Positions 1 to 10,965 of a stretch of DNA of 64,000 nt are shown in pieces (the first letter of the stretch is position 1; each line of letters opens with the position of its first letter). This stretch comes from Cladorrhinum sp. PSN259. Lineage: Eukaryota > Ascomycota > Sordariomycetes > Sordariales > Podosporaceae. The position numbers and the translations under genes were made by a program. Below the pieces are notes generated by a model that ran no database searches, was not told where the DNA came from, and saw only the letters and a program-made list of their open reading frames with translations. The stretch is from positions 992,001 through 1,056,000 of the forward strand of contig MU867064.1 of NCBI GenBank assembly GCA_033725935.1, written 5' to 3'.

Positions 1-193
1 CAATTGGTTTAGTCCCCCCCACATATTCGGAATCAAATCACTGTCAACCCTAACCCCTGCAGCTGTTGCCTGCCGATCAGGACAACTTTCGTGATCCACC
101 TTGTCGTTATGTCATTAACAATCAACCGTCTTTCAACAACACTCTTCATCTTCATCTTCATTACAACCAAGATAATCACATAGCTTCATCAAG

Positions 194-985
194 ATGGCTG
201 GCATAACTCATATCGACTCACCGGCGCAATGGCGCCAGATACTCTCGGCCAACTCGGTTGTAATTGCTGATTGTAGGTGACCCCCATCGTCCCCGTCGCA
301 ATAGAACCCCATCGGCGGCAGCAGTCCTTCTAACTCTTAACCCTCGTATAGTCTATGCAGACTGGTGTGGCCCATGCAAAATGATTGCTCCTCACTTTGA
401 GGGTCTTGCCGGCAAATACTCCAAGCCCAACAAGATCGCGTTCGTCAAGGTAAACGTCGACAATCATCAAGCTATTGCGCAACAGTATGGCGTTCGTGCC
501 ATGCCCACTTTCCTAGCCTTCCACAACAGTTCCGTCATCAACACGATCCAGGGTGCAAACCCTCCTGCCCTCACTGCTGCAGTTGAGAAGGCGATCAAGT
601 TGGCCGGGGCTGGAGGCGGCGGTTCCTCATTTGGTACGGCTGGACAACGGCTTGGCGGGGTTCCCTTGGGAGGCCAACGGGTTGGAGGCAGCGGATCAGT
701 TACACGGCCAGTCCAGTGGGATCTAAACAATTTGATCAACATGATTTGGAATTTCTTTGGGTTGTATTTTGCATCGCTCTTCTCGGTGAGCACTCCCTCT
801 CTTCAGCCGGTGGGTCGCGGAATATCATAACTAACACAGCGCAGCTGGACCCCTACAAAGCAGCTGAGAACTCTCAGTACAACAAGCACAACCCGCCACC
901 CAAGGCACCTGGCACATCAGGGCCAGGGGCAAAGCCGGCAGCTCGAGCTACATTCAAGACGCTGTCTGATTTGGGTAATGAGTGA
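194..985 (+). CDS. Thioredoxin-domain protein with C-terminal membrane segment
   Basis: Three exons, 194-272, 352-785 and 845-985, join in phase to give 217 residues. The ATG at 194 opens a normal thioredoxin fold, and the first splice restores the DFYADWCGPCK active site, with redox cysteines at residues 32 and 35. The cis-proline loop RAMPTF follows. After the thioredoxin domain (about residues 1-108) comes a Gly-rich linker, then a hydrophobic stretch (NMIWNFFGLYFASLF, about 155-170) and a basic, Pro-rich tail. The family reduces disulfides in the cytosol or nucleus. The hydrophobic segment suggests a membrane-attached member, which is inference. A plain cytosolic thioredoxin is about 105 residues, so this one is twice that length. 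The gene runs in the same direction as the Rsm22 gene 396 bases downstream. Confidence 0.88.
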
Positions 986-1381
986 TGGGCCAACTATGTA
1001 CAGGAGCCTCGAATCAGGGTTTGGCAAAGCTTGGAGTTTGGGCGTTCAGAGCAGGGTGCTCCCCGTCTAGTTGTTTGATATAATCGTTCTTAAAGTACAA
1101 CTGTAATTGACAAGTGCATATTGGATTCTATACAAGATTATCCAACTCCAGTTCGCCACCATATCAGAACTGTCTGTCAAAGGGGGGGTTGCTATCTATA
1201 TCACGTGCAGGAATTCGGGGCGGTTGTCGGTCAGGGGGGTTGTTCCCTGAAAGCTTGACTGGAGCTTCCAAGACTTGCCCCTCGCTTGGAGCTTGGGCCT
1301 CTGCTTGCAATTGAAATTCTTTTATTCGCCGCTGAGATCACTCCTCCCAACAAACAAACAAAAACAGCACAACTGGCAACC
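986..1381. other. Intergenic, thioredoxin gene to Rsm22
   Basis: This stretch should hold the 3' UTR of the thioredoxin gene and the promoter and leader of the Rsm22 gene. The 40 bases before the Rsm22 ATG are A/C-rich (repeated caaacaaac), as is usual for fungal leaders. I see no further gene. Confidence 0.6.
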
Positions 1382-4039
1382 ATGATTTCGGCTGGGAAAC
1401 TTCAGAACCGGTGCCCCGGTTGCCGAGCACAGATTCTGGGGTTTTATGATGCACTCTTGCAACCTCGCACGAGCGCGTTGGCCCGGCCATTTGCGCGCCC
1501 GCGCGCAGTACAATCTACAAGTTCGGCAGCTCCCATACCTCGCTCCAGCCCGAATTCTCGGCGCCTAAATACTATCAGACATTTCTCAACAAGCAGACAG
1601 GTATTTCAGGATGCGTCAAACCGTGACAATGTATCGGGGTTGGAGGAGCAGCAGACGTCAGAAGGAGCCAAGGCAGAGGATATCGAAATAGTTGTGCGCC
1701 AGGCTCGACAGACGTTCGGCAACACTCTGCCAGCAGATTACCTCACACCCGAAGAGTACAAAGTCTACGAAAGATTATACGGTGCGCCCCTACGAGAAAC
1801 CGGCCCGGAGGATGTCGGCATTCCGTTTATGGGAGAATCGGGCGAGGTTCTTGACAGCACGTCGCAGTCTCAACATACCCTCTACAGGGAAAACGAGGAT
1901 GGCACACTCGAGGAGGTCGAATATATCCTGGAACGGCCTCCTACTGTGGTCGAAAATGAAGACGGATCGGTGGATATCATCCAAGACGGCGAGCAGTTGC
2001 TGGAAGAGCTACCACTCACTGGTGGACAGATCGATTATCTTAATATAACCGCCAACAACCAGCGCGAATACAACGCCCTAGTTAAATTGCAGCGGGACTT
2101 TGAGGCTGCTGCACTGCAAGCTCGTGAAGATCAACGTGCAGAGGTCGAAGAGGCTTTCGAACAGGAAAGATTTGTTGAAGAGGCTGTCGAAGAAGAAGAA
2201 GAAGACGCGGAGGAGGAGTTCGAAGAGGACGAGCGCGAGCTGGATGCGGAGACGGCGGGCTGGGAGGGTGATAACTCCCGACTGCACCCATATACAGTAC
2301 TGGGCCAGTTCAAGACTCGTCCCAGCAGCATTCAATTCCCCAAGAAGACTTTTATAGAGCCCATCACCGAGCTTCTGAAGCGAACTGACATCTCACACGT
2401 CAGAGATTGCGCAGAGAGCAAACTGGGTGGACCTGGACTGCCTTACAGCCCAGCAAGTCCGAAGCTACAGATCGGTCATGGGCAGAAGGGCCTGCAGCTC
2501 CAAGCAGGCTACCACAAGATGAGTGAGATCGAGGCGGACGCTTTCCTCGCCACGATTATGCCGGGCATCTATGCATCCGTCATGAGCACATTAGTGGAGA
2601 CACGGAAGCGGTTGGGCGGCAACTGGCTGAAGGACTTGCTCTCACGGGACGGTGGAAAGGGCCCGCGCGTGCTTGATCTTGGTGGTGGAGGTGCTGGTCT
2701 ATTGGCATGGGAAAAGGCTCTGCAGGCGGAATGGGATATACTCCGTGAGAATGGGGAGGTCACGGCCCGATACCCTCCAGGCAAGAAGACGACGGTCGTG
2801 GGCAATGAGAACCTGCGGCACCGTGTTTCCCGTTTCTTGCACAACACCACCTTTCTTCCCCGTTTGCCGGACTATCTGCACTCACTTGCCGGAAAACATG
2901 AAGAGCTTGATTCCGGTGGCGGGCCCGCGCCCCGGAAGGTCTTTGACGTGATCATAGTGTCCCATATGTTGATGCCGCTGGACAAGGGCTGGAAGCGCAA
3001 GGATCTCATTGACAACCTTTGGGAGATGCTCAACCCAGACGGAGGTGTCATGATCGTCCTGGAGAAAGCCCACCCGCGCGGGTTTGAAGCTGTAGCCGAT
3101 GTGCGCTCTCGATTCATCAGAGAATTCATAATCCCTCCTACCCCTACTCCTCACCCGGAAGAAATCACGGCTCCTTCGGAACGTAAGCGCGAGCCTGGCA
3201 TGATTATTGCGCCGTGTACCAACCACACAGAGTGCCCAATGTACCATAGCCCCGGTTTGAGCCCTGGGCGCAAGGATTTTTGCCACTTCAATCAGCGCTT
3301 TATCCGACCGCCTTTCTTACAGCAGATTCATGGAGCAACACACCGGAGTCACGAAGATGTCAAGTTCAGTTATATTTCAGTTCGCAGGGGCCGCCATCTC
3401 GGCGGGCCTTTGCCGACCGCTGACGTGTCATCCGATGCCGGCCGGGTGCAATTAGAACCCGCCAGCTTCCTGCAAGGCAAGGACGCCACAGATCGCGCCT
3501 TCGTCGGATACGAAGACGTCGTCGATGGTGAGGAACCGCAGCCACTGTCCTGGCCTCGTACCGTCCTTACCCCTCTCAAGCGGCACGGGCATGTCACCCT
3601 TGACTTATGCACACCGGCAGGCAAGATCGAGCGGTGGGTGGTGCCAAAGTCGTTCTCTAAGCAGGCATACCACGATGCCCGCAAGATGGTGTGGGGTGAT
3701 CTCTGGGCCCTGGGCGCCAAGACACGCACAATCCGCAATGTTCGTCTTGGCAGGGCCGGCGAGGCCAACCTCAACGACGGCGGCGTGCGTGCGCAGGCGG
3801 CGGCCGAGGGCTACAAGAAGAAGCACAAGGTCGTTGAGATCAATGTGCACCCGCAGCTCGGCGTGCTTGGTGCCTACGAGAAGCATCCCAAGGGCAGGGC
3901 GCAACAGAGGAAAAGCAAGCACGGCAAGAGAATGAAGCTCGAGAACCTGATGGAAGGCATGGGCGCCAATGAGGTTGAGGATCCCGATGACATTGAGGAC
4001 CGCGAGTTCATGAGGAGGAGGACCAAGTGGGACGAGTAA
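1382..4039 (+). CDS. rsm22: Mitochondrial ribosome assembly methyltransferase-like protein Rsm22
   Basis: A single uninterrupted frame of 885 residues from the ATG at 1382; the open frame extends upstream but has no better ATG. The first ~60 residues are rich in Arg, Ser and Ala with few acids, as in a mitochondrial presequence. Residues about 235-315 form a very acidic Glu-rich insertion. A SAM-type glycine loop (VLDLGGGGAGLLAW) lies near residue 430. A cysteine cluster follows at about 611-633 (PCTNHTECPM, then DFCHFNQR), and a further Cys sits in LDLCTPAG near 742. In the human homologue METTL17 such cysteines bind a 4Fe-4S cluster. The family associates with the mitochondrial small ribosomal subunit during assembly. 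The C-terminus is Lys/Arg-rich. Length exceeds yeast Rsm22 mainly through the acidic insertion. Confidence 0.9.
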   Translation: MISAGKLQNRCPGCRAQILGFYDALLQPRTSALARPFARPRAVQSTSSAAPIPRSSPNSRRLNTIRHFSTSRQVFQDASNRDNVSGLEEQQTSEGAKAEDIEIVVRQARQTFGNTLPADYLTPEEYKVYERLYGAPLRETGPEDVGIPFMGESGEVLDSTSQSQHTLYRENEDGTLEEVEYILERPPTVVENEDGSVDIIQDGEQLLEELPLTGGQIDYLNITANNQREYNALVKLQRDFEAAALQAREDQRAEVEEAFEQERFVEEAVEEEEEDAEEEFEEDERELDAETAGWEGDNSRLHPYTVLGQFKTRPSSIQFPKKTFIEPITELLKRTDISHVRDCAESKLGGPGLPYSPASPKLQIGHGQKGLQLQAGYHKMSEIEADAFLATIMPGIYASVMSTLVETRKRLGGNWLKDLLSRDGGKGPRVLDLGGGGAGLLAWEKALQAEWDILRENGEVTARYPPGKKTTVVGNENLRHRVSRFLHNTTFLPRLPDYLHSLAGKHEELDSGGGPAPRKVFDVIIVSHMLMPLDKGWKRKDLIDNLWEMLNPDGGVMIVLEKAHPRGFEAVADVRSRFIREFIIPPTPTPHPEEITAPSERKREPGMIIAPCTNHTECPMYHSPGLSPGRKDFCHFNQRFIRPPFLQQIHGATHRSHEDVKFSYISVRRGRHLGGPLPTADVSSDAGRVQLEPASFLQGKDATDRAFVGYEDVVDGEEPQPLSWPRTVLTPLKRHGHVTLDLCTPAGKIERWVVPKSFSKQAYHDARKMVWGDLWALGAKTRTIRNVRLGRAGEANLNDGGVRAQAAAEGYKKKHKVVEINVHPQLGVLGAYEKHPKGRAQQRKSKHGKRMKLENLMEGMGANEVEDPDDIEDREFMRRRTKWDE

Positions 4040-5420
4040 AGAGTGGTATATCTGGAGTCTGTTGATATGTTTGTACGACCAGGGTTCATAAAAAGCTTGC
4101 ATTTAATGAGAACAAATAATGTACCATAAAAACAATTACGAAGAATGACATGATCAGGAACCTCGCAAGCTAGTCTAGTGTAATTTGAAACTTGATAATC
4201 ATCGGCCGGTGATGTTCGGTTTGGGCAGGAGGAAAAGATACCCGGATGTCGGCGGGTCGGTGATCGGAGCGGGGCTCTTGACAGCAGCTGCCAAGAGACC
4301 AGCAGATGCAACTCCACGCTCAACCCTTGCGCAGCGGCGGCTTCTGCCGCTGCGGAGCCCTGTTGAAAGGAAAGACGGGGAGACACATATGTACCGCGGC
4401 CAACAAGAAATACGAACTGCAATTACTTTACCACAAAGCGAAAGAGGCATAGACACTGATTCTGTACAGGTTTGCTTACTTTAGCCTCTTTAAAAAGTAA
4501 AGAATCAACAATTGTTTTTGGCATTGAAGCGTACGTCGGGGTGACGGAGTAGTCTAGATCTGGTGGTATTTACGGGGGCCAAAACGGCATTTGCAGCCCG
4601 CCTTTTTGGGGTTGGCCGCGTGGGAACCTGGAAGTCAGCCCTGTCCCAGTCCCGGCGGGTCAGCGTCATCTGGGGGGGGGGGGCCGGCAACGCAGATACT
4701 ATGGGACCGGGATCCACTGTATTTGGGGGCTTCGGTTCCACACAAACGCTGGAACGCTGGAACGGCATTGCAGGTTCCACACCCCGGACCTCAGCAATCC
4801 ACCACCTGCACCCACCACATGCCGTCCCGGCGACAACCTGGGAAGCTAACACGAGGCGTCGGCGAAGGAAGATTCGGCAGCCCTCGTTCGGTTTTGTGGC
4901 CTGGTTTGCATTGGTTCGCAATCTTTAGCGCAAGAGATAGAAAGATTGCGCTCCGACCCCACCACGCGCAGAAAAAAAGAAAAAAAAACAAGGGGACAGA
5001 CGACCGGAGTCATTCACATTCCTACACGCCGCCACAACCCACACCAGCACCCAACTTCGCAACAGTGACCGTTTGTTTCACTAGCTTGCGATCTTCATCA
5101 ATCCACGCCAACAGTTCCAGCACACCGGGTGAACGTCTGTGCTCTGGATGCAGGTAACCAACTTCCTCCTCGGAAATCTTTGACAACACCCCCTGAATCT
5201 TGCGCGCACCACTTGGTCCTTCTTTACGTAAACCAGCGCCGGCGTGAACATACCGGGGGGTCAGGCACTAGCTTACGATCAACATCGAGATCAAGTGACA
5301 ACGGGGCATCCAACTGTGTGTCATCCTCTCACCCGGCAAGGGTGTGAGAAACCGTGTCTTGCGGGGACATTTCACCTGAAACCCGGACGACGGGGCACTC
5401 GGGGAGACCCTCGCCCAAAA
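4040..5420. other. Intergenic, Rsm22 to lipoyl transferase
   Basis: I see no convincing coding frame on either strand. The region holds a run of 12 G at 4672-4683 and an A-rich stretch near 4971-4991. A long C/A-rich leader runs from about 5020 to the start of the downstream gene. A 5' UTR intron starting near 5155 (gtaacc) is possible but unproven. Confidence 0.5.
4672..4683 (+). repeat. G12 homopolymer
   Basis: Twelve consecutive G residues, followed directly by ccgg, about 740 bases upstream of the lipoyl transferase ATG. Such a run can form G-quadruplex structure and is length-unstable. No function can be assigned from sequence. Confidence 0.9.
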
Positions 5421-6407
5421 ATGCCTCCACCAACCCTCCGTCTCCGACACATCCACCTCCCCACCCCGGGATCGACGCCATCCACATCTCCGTCGTACTC
5501 CCTAGCTTCCCGCTTACAATCCAGCCTTCGCCGGCGACTACTCGACCTGAAGGATTCTTCCTCGTCCGTTAGCTCACCACCGCCAGTCCCCACACTCATC
5601 TCCTTCTCACCTTTACCAATCTACACCCTCGGGCGCAGACAAACCACTCCCCTCACCCCTGTCGAGTCTGCCAGGCTCCAGGCCCCTTTGTACCTCCCTT
5701 CATGTCAGAATCATGATCCACTCCCGGTCCGCACTCTACACTCGCCGCGAGGAGGATTAACCACCTACCACGGCCCCGGGCAGATAGTTCTGTGGCCGGT
5801 TATTGACCTAAAATCAAAACAGCATTCCCAGTTCACGGTGCGGTGTTATTCCCGCCTATTAGAAAACACCACCATCTCTACTCTGCATAAACTATTCGGC
5901 TTGAAGGCGCAAGTGACTGATGACCCCGGTGTTTGGGTTGAGTTTTCGGGGCAGCTGCAAAAGATTGCCGCTCTGGGTGTTCATCTGCGGCGATACGTGA
6001 GTGGACTGGGCACGGCGATAAATGTTGACATGGATGGTTCCGAAAGGGGGGACGAAAGCAGCAATCCGTGGAAGAGGGTGGTTGCTTGTGGTCTGGAGGG
6101 AAAGAAGGTTACTAGTGTGAGGGAGGTTCTTGGAGATAGGGAAGGATTGGATGAGAGGTTAAGAGTGGTTGGCGGGGAAGAAGGAGAAGAGACAAGGGAG
6201 GCCAAGGTTGCTCATGCTTGGGCTAGTGAATTTGCGGAAAGGATCGGGGTTGTTGGCGTTGAGAGAGTTGGAAGGATTGAGCTGAGAAAGGTATTGGAGA
6301 TTTTATTGGAAGAGGGGAGCGGTCGTGGTGAAGGAGAAGAAGGAGAGGAATTCAAGGACGAGGAAAGGAAGTATTTGGAGGTGCTTCTGATGGAAAAGGG
6401 GCTGTGA
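5421..6407 (+). CDS. lip2: Lipoyl(octanoyl) transferase, LipB family
   Basis: An intronless frame of 328 residues. The ATG at 5421 (aaaaatgcc) is chosen because upstream codons are leader-like and the protein then starts with an Arg/Ser/Pro-rich, acid-poor segment that fits a mitochondrial presequence. The LipB signature RGGLTTYHGPGQ lies at residues 110-121. The conserved lysine is in KIAALG (Lys181) and the acyl-accepting cysteine in VVACGLEG (Cys223). The enzyme moves octanoate from mitochondrial acyl carrier protein to lipoyl domains of glycine cleavage H protein and 2-oxoacid dehydrogenases. The C-terminal ~100 residues are rich in Glu, Gly and Arg and longer than in the bacterial enzyme (about 210 residues). 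Confidence 0.93.
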   Translation: MPPPTLRLRHIHLPTPGSTPSTSPSYSLASRLQSSLRRRLLDLKDSSSSVSSPPPVPTLISFSPLPIYTLGRRQTTPLTPVESARLQAPLYLPSCQNHDPLPVRTLHSPRGGLTTYHGPGQIVLWPVIDLKSKQHSQFTVRCYSRLLENTTISTLHKLFGLKAQVTDDPGVWVEFSGQLQKIAALGVHLRRYVSGLGTAINVDMDGSERGDESSNPWKRVVACGLEGKKVTSVREVLGDREGLDERLRVVGGEEGEETREAKVAHAWASEFAERIGVVGVERVGRIELRKVLEILLEEGSGRGEGEEGEEFKDEERKYLEVLLMEKGL

Positions 6408-6860
6408 TAAAATAAAATAAAAGACGTTTTTTTATTGTTTCCTTCTTTTGGATATGTCTAGATGTAAATAGTTGTGTCTACTATACATACCTACACGTCG
6501 TACATGCGCACACACACAACCGATCGTCGCTGCAAGCTTTGTGTAACCTCGTTATCAAAGTGGTTAAAGATAAAAAGGGGTAATTTCGCACATATACTAC
6601 TCCAATAGGTATGTTATCCGTGCATCCGTCCATCTGTTCTTCAGCCACCATGCACAACAATGCAAAACAGACATCTGACAGCTGTCAACCAAAAGCACAT
6701 ATCAATCCCCAATGCACGTATCGCGCCATGTTGGGGATGTGATGCCATGCCATGCCATGCCAGTCAGTTTGCGTGTGTCTGTGCTGAAAGTCTGTGCATC
6801 TGTGCGAGCATTGCATACGCACGCAGTTTGCATACACAACATGCAGACAACACACCATAG

Positions 6861-6879
6861 ACACACACACACACACACA
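6861..6879 (+). repeat. (AC)n microsatellite
   Basis: Nearly perfect AC dinucleotide tract, flanked by tgtatgtacatacatg, which is itself close to palindromic. Confidence 0.9.
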
Positions 6880-7410
6880 TGTATGTACATACATGCTTGT
6901 ATTCAAGGAAGAAAAAAAATCTCTTCTCTCCGATTTCGGTTAACCCAACCAAAACCAAACCAAACCGCTCTTCTCTCTTCCCTACTCTACTTTATGTCAC
7001 CCTTCCTTCCAACCATTCATCAATTCCTACTACCTGTCCACCAAGAGAGAAGTAGTTAAAGAGAAAAAAAGAAAAAAAGAAAAAAAAAACTTGGTTTGCA
7101 ACCGTTCCAGTGTGTAACGTGTATAAAACTTGTCTTGCATCCATGCTCGTCAGGGTCAGGGATATTATTTTTATTAAAAGAAGAAAAGAAAAAAAAAGCA
7201 AAGTATTAAGCTCCATGCACCACACTTCTTCACTGCATGTCAATATTTTGTGACAGCTCATCAGCAGAAGAATATGAACGGAAAAGAAAAAAAAAATGAT
7301 ATGATATGATGATCCGGCTCGCCCGGATTTTCATTCCCTTCTCTTTTTCTCGGGTTATCGGGATTCGCTTCGCACCATCAAGTTTTTTCTACTGATCTGT
7401 TTTCCGAGAA

Positions 7411-7426
7411 AGAGAGAGAGAGAGAG
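7411..7426 (+). repeat. (AG)n microsatellite
   Basis: Eight AG units between A-rich flanks. Confidence 0.85.
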
Positions 7427-7560
7427 CGAGAAAATTCGGAGAAAAAAATCTTACAGAACTTACCATGTTATGTGTATCCTTCCGCCACTTTTCTTTTTGT
7501 TGTTGCTCATGCATTGAAGGGATGAGGGCGTGTGTGTAGGAAGGAATATATCTCTCAACC

Positions 7561-7588
7561 ACACACACACACACACACAAACACACAC
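7561..7588 (+). repeat. (AC)n microsatellite
   Basis: AC tract interrupted once by an extra A near 7580. It resembles the AC tract at 6861 but has no shared flanks, so the two are probably independent. Confidence 0.85.
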
Positions 7589-8984
7589 GCCACACATACA
7601 CACCACCCATCTATGCATTATGCTACATACATGATGCATTTATCTTTCATTCCATAACAGTATCGCTGAGAAGAAGAAGAAAAAGAAGAAGAAGCTCGAA
7701 CCCAACCCCCCTGCCTCTCCCGATATATTGTAGAAAGCTTCTTTTTCATCTCCCGTTGTTTGCTTTAAAGTGTAGCTAAGCGGCGTCCGAGTTTATGTGA
7801 TATCTGACAACTCAAACTTTCAATAACAAACCTAGATACAATCATCTTTGACAAACCAAAGAAAGGAACTCGCCTGCCTGTTATCTGTTCCCTGCTTCCT
7901 AAGCTCCCAGTATACCCCAATCTTCTCCCCAAGCCATATCGCCGTTCGTTGATTTACTCACCGCTCAGCTTGCTTCTCAATCCATTCCCTCGAATTTTTG
8001 TTTTTTTGCCACCGTCCTAAAATCCTTGCAGTTATACATGGCCCAAAGCTTACATTGCCCAGAGTTGCAAGGCAAGGAAACAAAACACGCAGGCTGTCTA
8101 TAAGTCAACGTGCTCCGCTCCAAGGGGTTGACGACTGTTACTAAGCCATGTATGTTTCTCCTCGTCATCAATATCCCTTCCGAAGCCGGCAGAGAAGAGA
8201 TGCAGTGCCGAAGAAAACTTAATCTCATTTTTTGCTCCTGAAAACTATCGATTCCCGCCCCCCTTGTGATTCGATAACGGGCTCCTTAACACTTCTTTTG
8301 CCAGGTACCAATTGCACCGGTCCTTGGCCATTACTCCAGTCAACCAACCAGATAGAAATACTCTCTGCCCCTTTTCTGGCCCCCGCCCAATGCGATAACC
8401 CTCGAGGAAGAAAAAGGGACGGATTGAAAATGAAAAGCCAATAGGAAAAAACCGAAATGAGAAAACAAATGGGAGAAACAAATTCCCCGAAATTTCCTGA
8501 ACACCTGTGTACCATGTGTTGCCAACCAAAATTAAACCATGAGAAAAAAACAAAAACCAAGTTCCTAGCTCCTCAGCTTCCTGAATGTTTTGTCACTCTG
8601 CCGAGATTGATGCATATAAAAAGGCAACGACGGATTCTATCCAGTCTGGTTCTGGCCGTCGGAATGTGTCAGATGAAAAAAAAAATATGAATTCTTTTTT
8701 GCTTCGTTTTCAGTGGAGCCAACTCGGGCTTCTTCTCCAATTTCTGGTGAAGTGGGAGAATTAGCCATGGGTGGCCGGTTCTTGTATCTCTTGAAATTGA
8801 GTTGAGCGTTGAAATAAACCGTCACCTATCGCGCCTTGCAGAAACCAAACGCCCGTGGTCATCAATTCGTCGTCATTACTTGCGCCACAAACGGTCTGCT
8901 GGGTGTCTTGTCCTTCAAATCAAATGCTGAATGGTTTCGTGTTGCCGATACTGCTCAGCACAGCCACCCAGCGTTGCAAGTCGT

Positions 8985-10588
8985 CTAAACGCTTGCCCTC
9001 TTCTTGCTGTTACGCGGAGGCGGATCATCATCCCCGGGCTTGTACTCTTCCGGCTGGAAGTTAGGGTTGTTATAGTGGGCAACATTGAAGTGAGAATTCT
9101 TAAACGACGATGTCTGAAAACTTGGCTCCCGCCAGGTGTCATTCTCGACGTATTCGGGCATCTGACAATACTCACTAAAGCGCAGCGGGTGCAGCTGAAA
9201 GGGTGGTGCTGGCTGCATTGGGAGTGTGACCGGAGCGGGTAGAATTACCGGCGCAGATACCGGCACTGGTATTGGAGCAGATTGCTGAGGTGGCGTATCC
9301 GGGAATGGGGAAGACACCCAGGGTGAAACGGGACTCGGACTGTACGCAGAAAGAGGCGAGGGACTGGTGTCGAGGAGCGAGTTCATACCTGGAGGCGGAG
9401 CGCCATAACCAGGAATTAACGAGAGTGGGTTGAAATCGACAGAGCCAAAGTTATGGAGGGCTGCAGGTGTTGCTGCCATTTCATAGCTCTGTGAAAACCC
9501 CACGCGGTGAACTTGAACGGCAACAGGCGCGGGGGGCGGTGCAGGCACATGTTCTGCAAGGTACAAGAGATCGTAATGATCGGGACGAAAGAGGAGGTGA
9601 ATCATAGGACCCAGTGCTGAGGAGTGGAGGCCATTTGCCTCGTCTGGGAAGCGATACTTGTTGACCTCAGTACCAGGGCTGCGGTCGAGGTATGCTACTT
9701 CGAGAACGAAGCCGGCAGGCTTCAAGAGAATATCGACAAGCAGGGCCAGGCCAAGGTGTTCAATCTCGACGCCATGGCGCTCGAGATGGGTGGTGCAGTA
9801 TCCCTGTACTCCCAAGTCCGATGATACGAAGGCGCCGTAGCTATTTTGGTTCCCCTTCAGGTAAGAGCTCGCCAGCAGTCTGAAGTGATACATGACCGAG
9901 TTAGCAACATCGTCCCTGTTGAACGAGGCAAACAGTTCGTCCAATGCCCTTTCAGGGTCGCTGGCAAGGCCAGCCAGTTTCTGCAAGAGCTCAAATGTCT
10001 CATCGGCCATGTCTTGAAACACATAGGGCGAGAACCCGCCAGCACTTTCGATGTATGCGTTGAGTTCCTCCAGTCGCTGCTTTTCGGACTCTATCAGCGC
10101 TTTGTTGCCGCTCTTGGCCAATGTCTCAAAATATCCAAATGCAATTGCTTTTTCGGGCACCGGGTCAGCACAGAAAAGTCAACAGAATAAAAGGGGGCTT
10201 TCTTACCCCTCCAGCCACAGTTACCGTCTCCTCGGACAGGGCGGTAATGCGAGTAAGTCTGGGGTAGCACCTGTCCAGCCATATAATGTCAGCGGCGCGG
10301 GTGCCGAAGGGTCAATTGCGTACGCACCAGTGTCTTTTGCACGTAGATCGGATCGGCCTTTGCATATTCGGCCGTGATGGCGGTACTTGGGGTCTTTTCT
10401 CCTATGGGTGGGCCCTGTGAAGTGCATCAAGCAAGCATGGTGAGCGGGGATGTACCAGGTATGCAGGCAGAAGAATGGCATCCCATACCTCGACATGTGG
10501 TGGCTGATAATCTCGCGCCGCAGTCTCCTGTGCGAGAATGTCCGGGTTCGGCTCCATTTTTATGAACTGCGGCGGCGTGCCGTCGTGC

Positions 10589-10622
<34 letters not shown>

Positions 10623-10965
10623 GCTGTTGTTGTTCCTGGCCGTGGTGCTGAGAAGAAATGGGAACGGTGGACGTGAGCGGGTTTGTGGTGCTTGCCGAGG
10701 TGGTGTGAAAGTTAAAGGGTCCGGAGGGGGAGGGGGCGGGGCCGACACCCGCGTTGGTGGTGCTGAAGAGGGGTGAGTAAAGAAGAGACTCAGCGCCGGA
10801 TACACCCGCCGTCCCAACTCTGGCTCCGCCATATCCACCGGAACCAGCACTTCCTGCCAGACGCAGAGGAGTTTCTTCGAATGTGTATTGTGGGAGATTG
10901 TGGGTCAGGCCGAACGATCCAGCCGACATCTGGATATACGGCGTTGTCGACTCTGGCCGGAACAT
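8985..10965 (-). CDS. Otubain-type ubiquitin thioesterase (peptidase C65)
   Basis: Minus-strand gene of four exons: 10489-10965, 10328-10414, 10207-10270 and 8985-10147, giving 596 residues. Start at 10965 (acaaccATG); an upstream in-frame ATG lies at 10995. Splicing builds the OTU box VRGDGNCGWRAIAFGYF with Asp203 and catalytic Cys206. The catalytic histidine is in RPDHYDLLY (His400). The catalytic domain spans about residues 165-410, as in human OTUB1. The N-terminal ~150 residues are disordered and include 15 glutamines (112-126). The last ~185 residues are Pro/Ser-rich and end in a basic stretch. The family cleaves ubiquitin chains, with Lys48 linkages typical of OTUB1, or restrains E2 enzymes. 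The flanking disordered arms are much longer than in animals, so localisation may differ. Confidence 0.92.
10588..10632 (-). repeat. CAA/CAG tract coding polyglutamine
   Basis: Fifteen glutamine codons read on the minus strand, ten of them consecutive CAA, inside exon 1 of the otubain gene. The near-pure repeat predicts length variation between strains. Confidence 0.95.

Larger units (their letters stand above)
6408..8984. other. Intergenic rich in simple repeats
   Basis: About 2.6 kb between the 3' ends of two convergent genes (lipoyl transferase + and otubain -). It is dense in simple sequence: four tandem atgcc units near 6745-6760, two AC tracts, one AG tract, GAA-rich purine runs near 7670-7695 and many A runs. 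Open frames here are short and low in complexity. I see no gene. Confidence 0.6.

Noticed and set aside
6740..7700. Possible centromeric or subtelomeric repeat block
   Set aside because: Only short unrelated microsatellites without higher-order repeats or telomere motifs.
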